NCBI GenBank assembly: GCA_963843465.1
Contig: CAWJKP010000003.1
Span: 868,001 to 932,000 of the forward strand
Direction: 5' to 3'
DNA length: 64,000 bases
DNA from: CAWJKP01 sp963843465
GTDB taxonomy: Bacteria > Planctomycetota > Planctomycetia > Pirellulales > Thermoguttaceae
The notes below the pieces were generated by a model. That model was given only the letters and a program-made list of their open reading frames with translations, made no database searches and was not told the origin of the DNA. Positions 17,302 through 25,317 of this stretch are shown here, piece after piece. Each line of letters opens with the position of its first letter. The stretch's first letter is position 1. A program made the translations under genes and the position numbers.

Positions 17302-20300
17302 GTGCCAGCAGTGAACCAGCATCGGAAATTGCAGGAGTGGGTCGAGGAAATCGCGCGTCTGTGCCAGCCGGAGCATATCGTCTGGATCGATGGCTCGGAG
17401 GAGGAGCAACAACGCCTGACGCAGGAGGCCGCGGCCACGGGCGAGGTCATTCTCCTGAACCAGGATAAGCTCCCCGGCTGTCTCTATCATCGCACGGCGG
17501 CCAACGACGTGGCGCGGACCGAGGACCTGACCTACATCTGCACGCCGCTGCGGGAAGACGCCGGACCGACGAACAACTGGATGTCCCCGGAAGAAGGGTA
17601 CCGGCGGGCGAGCGAGATCCTCCGCGGCGCGATGGGTGGCCGCACGATGTACGTGATCCCCTTCTCAATGGGTCCGGTGGGCTCCCCGTTCAGCAAGATC
17701 GGCGTGGAGCTGACCGACAGCATTTACGTCGTGCTCAACATGCGGATCATGACCCACGTCGGCGCCGCGGTGCTGAAGCAATTAGGCGCCGGCGGCGAGT
17801 TCACCCGCTGCCTGCACAGCAAGGCCGACCTCGACATCCAGCGCCGCTTGATCCTCCACTTCCCCGAGGACAACACCGTCTGGAGCGTCGGCTCCGGCTA
17901 CGGCGGCAACGTGCTGTTGGGCAAAAAATGTCTGGCCTTGCGGATCGCCAGCCACCTCAGCCGGCGGGAAGGGTGGCTGGCCGAGCACATGCTGATCATG
18001 GGGGTCGAGAGCCCCGATGGCCGGGTCGAGTACATCGCGGCCGCCTTCCCCAGCGCCTGCGGCAAGACCAACCTGGCGATGATGGTCCCGCCCGAGGGCT
18101 TGTTGGTCAAGGGCTACCGCATCTGGACCGTGGGGGACGACATCGCCTGGATGCGGATCGACACCGACGGGCGGCTCTGGGCCATCAACCCGGAGACCGG
18201 ATTCTTCGGCGTGGGGCCCGGCACGAACCTGAAGACCAACCCCAACATGATGAAGACCATCCGCCACAACACGATTTACACCAACGTCGTGCTGGCCAAG
18301 GACGGGACGGTCTGGTGGGAAGGGGGCGAAGGGCCGCCGCCGGAGGAAGCTCTCGACTGGCAGGGCCGTCCCTGGAAGCCGGGCATGAAGGACCAGCACG
18401 GCAAGCCGGTCCTCGGCGCGCATCCCAACAGCCGCTTCACGACGCCGCTATCGCAGTGCCCCTCGGCCTCCTTCCGCACGGAGCATCACCACGGCGTGCC
18501 GATCTCGGCGGTGGTCTTCGGCGGGCGCCGCGCCCACCTGGCCCCCCTGGTCTATGAGGCCTTCGACTGGGAGCACGGCGTCTTCGTGGGGGCCACCATG
18601 GCCTCGGAGCGGACCGCCGCGCAGTTCGGCAAGCAGGGCGAGGTCCGCCGCGACCCCATGGCCATGCTGCCCTTCTGCGGCTACCACATGGGCGACTACT
18701 TCGAGCACTGGCTGACCATGGGCAAGCGGATGAACCGCCCGCCCAAGATCTTCCACGTCAACTGGTTCCGCAGCGACGAGCAGGGCAAGATGCTCTGGCC
18801 CGGCTACGGCGAGAACCTGCGGATCATCGAGTGGATCCTCGATCGCTGCCGCGGCGAGGCCGACGCCGTCAAGACCCCCATCGGCTACCTCCCCACGCCG
18901 GACAGCCTGGACCTCACCGGCCTGGATATCTCCCGCGACGCCCTGGACAAGCTCTTCGCCATCAACCGCGCCGACTGGTTCCAGGAAACCGAGAACGTGA
19001 CCAGTTTCTTCCAGCAGTTCGGCAACCGCCTTCCCCGGTCGCTCTGGGACCAGCTCGAGTCGCTGCGGCTGCGGCTGCGGGCGCCGATCGCCCTGATGCC
19101 GCCCGGCGCCGATTTGCGGCCGCTGGCCGCCGAGCTCAACGAGGTCATCGAGCGGGAGAACCCGCACGTCTACGGCATGTTGTCCGGCCTTGGCAAGCGG
19201 CTCTTCTTCCCCAAGGGGATCCTTGCGCAAGCGGCGGAGGCGAAAGAGAAGGCCAAGCACCACGACGCCACCATCGGCATCGCCCGCGAGAACGGCAAGC
19301 CGATGCACCTGGCCAGCGTGATGCGCTACTTCAACGACCTCAGCCCGGCCGAGGCGCTGACCTACGCTCCGGCCACCGGCCGGCCCGATCTGCGGAAGAA
19401 ATGGCGCGAGGACCTGCTGCGCAAGAACCCCAGCCTGGCCGGGAAGAGCTTCTCCCTGCCGATCGTCACCAGCGGGGTGACGCACGCGCTGAGCCTGGTG
19501 GCCGACCTGTTCGTCGACAAGGGCGACATGGTGCTCATGCCCGACAAGTTCTGGGAGAACTACGAGTTGTTGTTCGGCGTGCGGTACCAGGCGCAGCTTG
19601 CGATCTACCCCTTCTACGACGCCAGCGGGCGATTCAACGTGGAGGCTCTGCGGCAGGCCCTGCGCACCCGGGCGGGAAGCTGGAAGACGGTGCTGGTGCT
19701 CAATTTCCCCAACAATCCCACGGGCTATTCCATCACCCGCAGCGACGCCGAGCAGGTCGTCTCGGTGCTCTTGGAGGCCGCCCACGACGGCCGCAACCTG
19801 GTGGTGGTCTGCGACGACGCCTACTTCGGGCTGTTCTACGACGACGACGTCTTTGGGGAGTCGCTCTTCGCCCGGCTGGCCGGCGCCCACGAGCGGATCC
19901 TGGCCGTGAAGGTCGACGGCCCCACCAAGGAGGAGTTCGTCTGGGGCTTCCGCACTGGCATGTTGACCTTCGGCACGCGGGCCTTCTTCAGCGAAGACGC
20001 GCTCTATGCGGCCCTGGAAAAGAAGGCCGCCGGCGCGATCCGCAGCGCGATCTCCAACTGCTCCCACGTCGCCCAGTCGGTGTTGGCCAAATCGCTGGGC
20101 ACCGACGCGCTTCTGGCCGAGCGGCAGCAGAAGAAGGAGATCCTCGCCGGCCGGGCCAAGCACGTCCATGCGATCCTTGCGTCGCCCGAGTATGCCGACC
20201 TCTGGGAGCCTTACCCCTTCAACTCCGGCTACTTCATGTGCCTGAAGCTCAAAGGGATCGACGCCGAGCACTACCGCAAGCACCTGCTGGACAGCTACGG

Positions 20301-20439
20301 CGTGGGCGTGATCGCCGATGGCGACCGCGACATCCGCATCGCCTTTTCGGCCGTGGATCTGGGCCAGTTGGACGACCTCTACGCCTCGTTGGCTTCCGCC
20401 GCCCGCGATCTCCGCGACGGCCACGGGACGGCGGGCTAG
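17302..20439 (+). CDS. Fused GTP-type PEP carboxykinase and class I/II aminotransferase
   Basis: A single uninterrupted frame of 1045 aa from GTG 17302. Residues 1 to about 590 are a full-length PEPCK (GTP): the nucleotide loop AAFPSACGKTNLA (about 248-260, with the reactive Cys), GDDIAWMRID, MLPFCGYHMGDYFEHW and NWFRSDEQGK. Residues about 605-1040 are a PLP aminotransferase: VLNFPNNPTGYS, VVVCDDAYFGLFYDD, and Lys at about 875 in PTKEEFVWGFRTG (K-x7-R, as expected for the Schiff-base lysine). The linker contains an internal ATG at about 19095 that could mark an ancestral separate start. If the aminotransferase makes oxaloacetate from aspartate, the fusion would channel it to PEP; the substrate is inference. 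Both domains look complete and active. Confidence 0.9.
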   Translation: MPAVNQHRKLQEWVEEIARLCQPEHIVWIDGSEEEQQRLTQEAAATGEVILLNQDKLPGCLYHRTAANDVARTEDLTYICTPLREDAGPTNNWMSPEEGYRRASEILRGAMGGRTMYVIPFSMGPVGSPFSKIGVELTDSIYVVLNMRIMTHVGAAVLKQLGAGGEFTRCLHSKADLDIQRRLILHFPEDNTVWSVGSGYGGNVLLGKKCLALRIASHLSRREGWLAEHMLIMGVESPDGRVEYIAAAFPSACGKTNLAMMVPPEGLLVKGYRIWTVGDDIAWMRIDTDGRLWAINPETGFFGVGPGTNLKTNPNMMKTIRHNTIYTNVVLAKDGTVWWEGGEGPPPEEALDWQGRPWKPGMKDQHGKPVLGAHPNSRFTTPLSQCPSASFRTEHHHGVPISAVVFGGRRAHLAPLVYEAFDWEHGVFVGATMASERTAAQFGKQGEVRRDPMAMLPFCGYHMGDYFEHWLTMGKRMNRPPKIFHVNWFRSDEQGKMLWPGYGENLRIIEWILDRCRGEADAVKTPIGYLPTPDSLDLTGLDISRDALDKLFAINRADWFQETENVTSFFQQFGNRLPRSLWDQLESLRLRLRAPIALMPPGADLRPLAAELNEVIERENPHVYGMLSGLGKRLFFPKGILAQAAEAKEKAKHHDATIGIARENGKPMHLASVMRYFNDLSPAEALTYAPATGRPDLRKKWREDLLRKNPSLAGKSFSLPIVTSGVTHALSLVADLFVDKGDMVLMPDKFWENYELLFGVRYQAQLAIYPFYDASGRFNVEALRQALRTRAGSWKTVLVLNFPNNPTGYSITRSDAEQVVSVLLEAAHDGRNLVVVCDDAYFGLFYDDDVFGESLFARLAGAHERILAVKVDGPTKEEFVWGFRTGMLTFGTRAFFSEDALYAALEKKAAGAIRSAISNCSHVAQSVLAKSLGTDALLAERQQKKEILAGRAKHVHAILASPEYADLWEPYPFNSGYFMCLKLKGIDAEHYRKHLLDSYGVGVIADGDRDIRIAFSAVDLGQLDDLYASLASAARDLRDGHGTAG

Positions 20440-20476
20440 AGCGTCTTCGGTGACGGAGGAATCAGGGTTGCAGCTC

Positions 20477-20689
20477 ATGGCCGTGCCGGGTATCTTAATT
20501 ACTATGCACTTCACGACTGAAGGTCGTCGCCCGTCGCGAGAGACTGCCCGTTTGACGCCGCGCGAGCGGTTGGAACGTTTTGTCGCGTTGCAGAGACGGG
20601 CCAGGCAACTGCTTGCCGCATCGCGCGAAGGCTACGGGCAGTACTGGGCGCGCAACCTGCGCCAGCGCAGCATTCATGCTAGGTTCTGA
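20477..20689 (+). CDS. Small basic protein preceding a nucleotidyltransferase remnant
   Basis: About 70 aa (61 if ATG 20504 is used), Arg-rich, with LTPRERLERFVALQRRARQL and a short C-terminal tail. Its stop overlaps the start of the next frame by 14 bp, a coupling typical of two-gene MNT-type cassettes. I do not recognise a defined family; an antitoxin-like or accessory role is inferred from position only. Confidence 0.45.
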   Translation: MAVPGILITMHFTTEGRRPSRETARLTPRERLERFVALQRRARQLLAASREGYGQYWARNLRQRSIHARF

Positions 20690-20888
20690 CGATCCCCTGA
20701 ATGTCTTTCGGCTTCTGGCCCGCGCCGGCGTGCCATGCGTCATCATTGGCGGACGTGCCGTCGTTTTTTCCGACAGCATCGAGCTTGACAACCTGCGATT
20801 CGTCTCCCTTCGCTGGCTGCGCAAATTGAAGCAGGCCGCCGGCCGCCACAGAGACCTTGACGACTTGGAGCATCTGCCCTCTTGCTGA
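20676..20888 (+). pseudogene. Internally deleted minimal nucleotidyltransferase (MNT-like)
   Basis: The N-terminus LNVFRLLARAGVPCVIIGGR matches the start of nucleotidyltransferase-fold proteins. It is joined directly to what is normally their C-terminus (LRFVSLRWLRKLKQAAGRHR DLDDLEHL, read without the gap). The roughly 100-residue middle, with the GS and DxD catalytic residues, is missing. It is probably an inactive deletion derivative. Confidence 0.65.
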
Positions 20889-20943
20889 GCCTTATATGGG
20901 ATGAACGACGTGCTGGGGTTATAATATCAAGAGCGGGCGATAA

Positions 20944-21195
20944 ATGCCTGGCAAGGTAACTTGGTCGTCGATTGGAAAAGCCGAAATGGATGTTGATTTT
21001 TGGGAAGACGTTGAGCGGTCGCGGCGGATGACGCCGGAACAGCGCTTTCAAGGCACGCTGGAGATGATCGATCTTGTACACGAATTTCGCATGGCGGGTA
21101 TTCGGCACGATCTTCCCGGCGCGGACGATTCTGAGGTGCTTGCGGTACTTCGCAAACGGATGGAAATTGCCGAGAATTTCGGCGCGGTTCGATGA
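20944..21195 (+). CDS. Small protein of a two-gene nucleotidyltransferase cassette
   Basis: 83 aa (69 if ATG 20986, preceded by GGAAAAG, is the start). The central RRMTPEQRFQGTLEMIDLV and the LAVLRKRMEIAENFGAVR tail resemble small proteins that precede nucleotidyltransferases in planctomycetes. Its stop overlaps the ATG of the next remnant (ATGA). A TATAAT-like box lies near 20920. Confidence 0.55.
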   Translation: MPGKVTWSSIGKAEMDVDFWEDVERSRRMTPEQRFQGTLEMIDLVHEFRMAGIRHDLPGADDSEVLAVLRKRMEIAENFGAVR

Positions 21196-21257
21196 AAGCC
21201 GAGCAGGTGCTTCGCCGCGTCCTGGAGAGCCTTGAGTCCGTCAGTTCAAGACTGTAG
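21192..21257 (+). pseudogene. N-terminal stub of a nucleotidyltransferase gene
   Basis: An ATGA overlap starts a 21-codon frame, MKAEQVLRRVLESLESVSSR followed by L and a stop. This matches only the first helix of the nucleotidyltransferase usually found here. The catalytic domain is absent, so this is a broken partner gene. Confidence 0.55.
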
Positions 21258-21324
21258 GGTCGTCGACAACCGCGGCGACATCGGCCCTTGCCGGCGCCGG
21301 GCCGGGCAGTTGAGCCAACCGCTG

Positions 21325-21525
21325 TCACGCAGCCGAATCCCGGCTCGGCTGCGGTCGGTTCGTCGCCTCTTCTGCCCTGGGCCCCTGGCCCAACGAGCAG
21401 TAGGTGCGGCCCGAATCTCGCTGGTGCTGTCGCGTTTCTTCGACAATGCGGTCAAGGTCATAGTTGCACTTGGCCGCCAATCGGTTGCGGATCGCCCGAA
21501 TTTCCTCCGTTGGATCAGGAATCAT
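21325..21525 (-). CDS. Putative antitoxin of PIN-domain pair
   Basis: 66 aa from ATG 21525 (GGAG upstream). It starts MIPDPTEEIRAIRNRLAAKC and continues with YDLDRIVEETRQHQRDSGR, like small helical proteins commonly encoded next to PIN-domain proteins. It overlaps the end of the PIN gene by 11 bp. The usual order is antitoxin first; here the toxin-like gene is first. Confidence 0.6.
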   Translation of the reverse strand: MIPDPTEEIRAIRNRLAAKCNYDLDRIVEETRQHQRDSGRTYCSLGQGPRAEEATNRPQPSRDSAA

Positions 21526-21997
21526 CTTCACTCTCCAGGAGTTGTTGCGGCGTACAAATGACGGGAGGCCGGTAACCTTCCTCACGACACACTTCCGCGA
21601 TCTTGGTCTGCAGGCGCGGGTTCAGTATGTGCTTGAAGTTCCACGTCACGATGAATTCTACGCGATGAACTGCCGCGAGGGAAATGTGCAGCGCATCGCG
21701 CGGTTGGGACGCCGGCACGGCAAGACGGTTCATGAGAGCCCGCGCCAACGCCTTGGCTTCATCCGTGGTGTCAAGCAGTTCGACCTGCCGGGTGATCTCG
21801 AGTCGTTCAGCCGCGGCATCGGGGTCGCCTTCGCCGCATTCATCCAGCGCTACTTGGGACGTGAAGAGTCGGCAGCGGCGTGGCGCGATTGCCCACCAGC
21901 TTCGCGTGACTTGCTGGCGCGCCGAAATGACCGGATCGGGATGCAGCCGTCCGGCGATGTTGCCGATCACCGTCGTCTCGACGTACACCGTATCCAT
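21515..21997 (-). CDS. PIN-domain protein (VapC-like)
   Basis: 160 aa, with AGGGGGA before ATG 21997. The N-terminal strand VYVETTVIGNIAGR and the later ALHISLAAVHRVEFIVTWN define a PIN-fold subgroup where the first acidic residue is Glu. PIN proteins are Mg2+-dependent ribonucleases, often toxins. It is coupled by overlap to a small downstream gene. The target is unknown. Confidence 0.75.
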   Translation of the reverse strand: MDTVYVETTVIGNIAGRLHPDPVISARQQVTRSWWAIAPRRCRLFTSQVALDECGEGDPDAAAERLEITRQVELLDTTDEAKALARALMNRLAVPASQPRDALHISLAAVHRVEFIVTWNFKHILNPRLQTKIAEVCREEGYRPPVICTPQQLLESEDDS

Positions 21998-22319
21998 CGC
22001 GAAATCCCCCTACGCATATCGACCGCGTTGACCAAGCCGCGACGAGTCAACGCAACCATTCCGCAAGGCTAGTACTTGCAGCGACTCCACCGGATCATAC
22101 CGGCAAGGGCACAACGGAGCAATAAGGCCATAGCGACCCCGTCTCTGCTTCGAAATGGTTCGTGACACGTTTGGTTAGCCCAACGTCTTCGCACGCGAAT
22201 GACGCCATGTCGAATGTGCGTCTGTTACGCTTGCCAGGCACTCGCGAGAGGGGTACAATACGATGATCCGGATGGGACAGCGGAATCGAAAGTGTGTCTG
22301 AAGTTGCTGGAGGGTGAAC
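21998..22319. other. Intergenic, nothing recognised
   Basis: About 320 bp between the divergent PIN and retropepsin pairs. I see no gene, tRNA or clear palindrome family member. Promoters for both directions probably lie here but none is convincing. Confidence 0.5.
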
Positions 22320-22529
22320 ATGTCCTTGGCCGAGATATTAGCGGAAGTCCAGGGGTTGTCCCGGCTCGATAGGATTCGGCTCATTCAGATTTTGGCTCAA
22401 GAGCTTGAGCGTGAGGAAAGCGAACTGATCGAACCGGGCCGGTCCTATCCCGTCTGGTCGCCCGACCGGGCATTCAGCGCGGCAGACGCCCTTTTGGACG
22501 CCTTGGCGGTCGAGAAAGGCCATGAATGA
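22320..22529 (+). CDS. Small protein coupled to a retropepsin-like protease
   Basis: 69 aa from ATG 22320, supported by GGAGGG 6 nt upstream. It is helical and acidic (MSLAEILAEVQGLSRLDRIR then LIQILAQELEREE), antitoxin-like in size and layout. Its stop overlaps the start of the protease gene (ATGA), so the two are co-translated. Confidence 0.65.
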   Translation: MSLAEILAEVQGLSRLDRIRLIQILAQELEREESELIEPGRSYPVWSPDRAFSAADALLDALAVEKGHE

Positions 22530-22942
22530 CTCCCCTGGCGCAGTCGTTCCCCTATGTTCCGCGAGATCCATCCCTGGGAAATGCCAGCCTTGCGCCGATG
22601 TTGCCGCTGACATTGATCGGAGGCAACAGCGTTGCGACGTCCGGGCTCGTAGATAGCGGGGCGACGGTCAACGTGCTGCCGTACGCCCTGGGCGTGCAGT
22701 TGGGATTGGATTGGGACCAGCAGACACGCTCGGTCGAGTTGTCTGGCAACTTGGCCTCCGTTGAGGCTCGCGTGGTGGTCCTGTCGGCCGTGGTTGGGAG
22801 TTATCCTCCACTGCGTCTGGCATTTGCCTGGGCGCGGACCGATGCGGTTTCGGTCATCTTGGGGCAGGTGAACTTCTTCATGGAGTTCGACGTTTGCTTT
22901 TTTCGTTCACGCGGTTTGTTCGAGGTGCGGCCCAAGGCGTGA
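22526..22942 (+). CDS. Single-domain retropepsin-like aspartic protease
   Basis: 138 aa. The active-site motif VDSGATVNVLP (Asp43-Ser-Gly) is followed by the ILGQVNFFMEFDV segment, matching the flap and dimer layout of clan AA retroviral-type proteases. A single D-S/T-G implies a homodimer. No signal peptide or membrane anchor is seen. It is coupled to the upstream small gene. A role as a toxin, processing enzyme or regulator is open. Confidence 0.75.
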   Translation: MTPLAQSFPYVPRDPSLGNASLAPMLPLTLIGGNSVATSGLVDSGATVNVLPYALGVQLGLDWDQQTRSVELSGNLASVEARVVVLSAVVGSYPPLRLAFAWARTDAVSVILGQVNFFMEFDVCFFRSRGLFEVRPKA

Positions 22943-23159
22943 GGGGCAACTGATCCTAAACGTCGATGCGATCCGCCTGAGCCGGCCGCGACCCCCGGCG
23001 TCGTAACGGGGACGCGGCTTGTATTGGCAAGGTCGGCTACCGAAAACTAGCTTCCTACCGGTTTCGACTCTTACCAGCGAAGTGTGCTTACCGTCGATGG
23101 TGAATCCCCTCACCCCAACCCTCTCCCGGAGGGAGAGGGGGACGCGGGATGAAACTTGC
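22943..23159. other. Intergenic with a short palindrome
   Basis: The CCCTCTCCCGGAGGGAGAGG palindrome lies near 23118-23142, just before shc. The same core at 43.3 kb was the target of a MITE insertion. Confidence 0.7.
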
Positions 23160-25076
23160 ATGGCGCAGGAACAAACAGGGACGTTGGCCGCGGCCGCCCG
23201 AGAGGCCGCCGCCCGCACCAGCGGCTGGCTGTTGGAGCGGCAACATCCGGACGGGCATTGGTGCGCCGAGCTCGAAGGCGACACGATCCTGGAGAGCGAG
23301 TACATCCTGCTCTTGGCCTTCCTCGGCCGGGAAGGCTCCGACCTGGCCCGCCGCGCGGCGCGGTACCTGCTGGAAAAGCAGCTTGCCGACGGCGGCTGGG
23401 CCATGTATCCCGGCGGCTGCCTGGACATAAGCGGCAGCGTAAAGGCCTACTTCGCGCTGAAGCTCACCGGACAGGACCCGCAGGCCGAGCCCATGCAGCG
23501 GGCGCGGCGGGCGATCCTCGATCGCGGCGGGGCCGATGCGGTCAACAGCTTCACCCGCTACTACCTGGCCCTGCTGGGCCAGATTCCCTACGATCTCTGC
23601 CCGGCCGTGCCGCCGGAGATCGTGCTGGCGCCCAGGTGGTTCCCGGTCAATCTCTATGCGGTCAGCGCCTGGTCGCGGACGATCATCGTGCCGCTGTCGG
23701 TGATGTCGGCCTGCCGGCCGGTGCGGCGGATCGAGCCCGAGCGGGGCATCCGCGAGTTGTTCCGCGCCGCGCCGGAGGACTGGCCGCCGCTGCGTCGGCC
23801 GGGCGCCCGGGGACCGGACCGGCTGGTAAGCTGGGCGCGGCTGTTTCGCGGCCTGGACGCCGGGCTGCGCTGGTGCCAGCGGCGGAGCTTGACCCCCTTG
23901 CGGCGCCGTGCCCTGGAAGCCGCCCGGCAATGGATGCAAGAACGCTTCGAGGCCGGCGACGGACTGGGCGCAATCTTCCCGCCGATCGTCTGGAGCATCA
24001 TTGCGCTGCGGTGCCTGGGATACGCGGACCAGAGCGCCGAGGTCCGCGAGGCTCACCGGCAACTCGAATCGCTGATCCTCGAAGACCGCGCCACCGGCTC
24101 GATCCGGCTGCAGCCTTGCAAGTCGCCCGTCTGGGATACGGCGATCGCCCTGCGGGCGTTGGAATCGGCCGGGCTGGACAAGACGGGTCCCGAGGCGAGC
24201 CGGGCGGCGGGCTGGCTGGTGGCCCGGGAGATCCGCCGCCCCGGCGACTGGGCCCAAACCGTCCGCGCCGAGCCGGGCGGCTGGTGCTTCGAGTACCGCA
24301 ACGACTTCTATCCCGACGTCGACGACACGATCATGGTCTTGATGGCCCTCCAGGGTCAGCTCGCCGGTCCACCGGCTGCGGCAATCGACCGTGGCCGGCG
24401 CTGGATCCTGGCCATGCAGAACCGCGACGGCGGCTGGGGCGCGTTCGACCGCAACAACAGCCGTCAGTTCCTCTGCTACGTCCCCTTCGCCGATCACAAT
24501 GCGATGATCGACCCCAGCACGCCCGACCTGGCCGGCCGCACGCTGGAGTGCCTGGCAGGCTTGGGATACCGCATCGGGCATCCGGCGATCGACCGCGGCG
24601 TGGCCTTTCTCCGCCGCACGCAGCAGTCCGACGGCGCCTGGTATGGCCGCTGGGGAGTGAACTACATCTACGGCACCTGGCAGGGCCTCGTCGGTCTGGC
24701 GGAAGTCGGCCTGCCGCGTTGCGATCCCGCGATCCAAGCCGGCGCCGCCTGGCTGCTGAAATGGCAACAGGCCTGCGGCGGCTGGGGCGAGTCGGCCGAC
24801 AGCTACGCCGCGCCGGCGCTGGCTGGACAGGGGCCGCCAACCGCCTCGCAGACCGCCTGGGCCTTGATGGGCCTAACGGCCGCCGGACTGGCGGACCACC
24901 CGGCCGTTTGCCGGGGGATACGATACTTGTTAGAGAGCCAGCAGAGCGACGGCTCCTGGCAGGAGAGCGAGTTCACCGGCACGGGTTTCCCGCTGGTCTT
25001 CTATCTCCGCTACCATGCCTACCCGATCTACTTTCCTCTCCTGGCCCTGGGGCGGTGGCTCAGTGCCGTGGGATAA
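23160..25076 (+). CDS. shc: Squalene-hopene cyclase
   Basis: 638 aa. It cyclises squalene to hopene/hopanol, the base of bacterial hopanoids, as a monotopic membrane enzyme. The catalytic DVDDT motif is at residues 386-390. Several QW motifs are visible (QLADGGWAMYPGG; QNRDGGWGAFDRNN; QSDGAWYGRWG; QACGGWGES; QSDGSWQESEF). ATG 23160 starts just before the first conserved segment; the frame upstream only reads a palindrome. No other hopanoid genes lie nearby. Confidence 0.95.
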   Translation: MAQEQTGTLAAAAREAAARTSGWLLERQHPDGHWCAELEGDTILESEYILLLAFLGREGSDLARRAARYLLEKQLADGGWAMYPGGCLDISGSVKAYFALKLTGQDPQAEPMQRARRAILDRGGADAVNSFTRYYLALLGQIPYDLCPAVPPEIVLAPRWFPVNLYAVSAWSRTIIVPLSVMSACRPVRRIEPERGIRELFRAAPEDWPPLRRPGARGPDRLVSWARLFRGLDAGLRWCQRRSLTPLRRRALEAARQWMQERFEAGDGLGAIFPPIVWSIIALRCLGYADQSAEVREAHRQLESLILEDRATGSIRLQPCKSPVWDTAIALRALESAGLDKTGPEASRAAGWLVAREIRRPGDWAQTVRAEPGGWCFEYRNDFYPDVDDTIMVLMALQGQLAGPPAAAIDRGRRWILAMQNRDGGWGAFDRNNSRQFLCYVPFADHNAMIDPSTPDLAGRTLECLAGLGYRIGHPAIDRGVAFLRRTQQSDGAWYGRWGVNYIYGTWQGLVGLAEVGLPRCDPAIQAGAAWLLKWQQACGGWGESADSYAAPALAGQGPPTASQTAWALMGLTAAGLADHPAVCRGIRYLLESQQSDGSWQESEFTGTGFPLVFYLRYHAYPIYFPLLALGRWLSAVG

Positions 25077-25077
25077 G

Positions 25078-25290
25078 TCGGCGGATGAGGGATAAGGGAC
25101 GAGGGATGAGGGACGAGGGATGAAGAGACGCATGTTCGCGCCTTCACCTCTTATCTCTTAGGCCCGGCGAATCAATATCTGTCGGATTGTCGCCTTTCGC
25201 TCCGCGAAAGCCGCGTTCTTTCGCGGAGCGAAAGGCGACACTTGTTTCTGCGCCGAACCTTATCCCTTATCTCTCATCCCGCTTCACTCG
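25078..25290. repeat. Heptamer arms around a family B palindrome
   Basis: GGATGAGGGATAAGGGACGA (7-bp period) at 25080-25125 and the complementary tract CTTATCCCTTATCTCTCATC at 25258-25280 flank a complete family B element (25165-25254; stems 25189-25210 and 25218-25239). This is a clear example of the arm-core-arm layout. Confidence 0.9.
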
Positions 25291-25317
25291 CCACCGGCCG
25301 CTGAAAAGCTGACCGCC

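Noticed and set aside
18448..20514. Long minus-strand frame over the PEPCK-aminotransferase gene
   Set aside because: Shadow frame rich in Gly/Val/Arg/His without motifs; the plus frame has full catalytic signatures.
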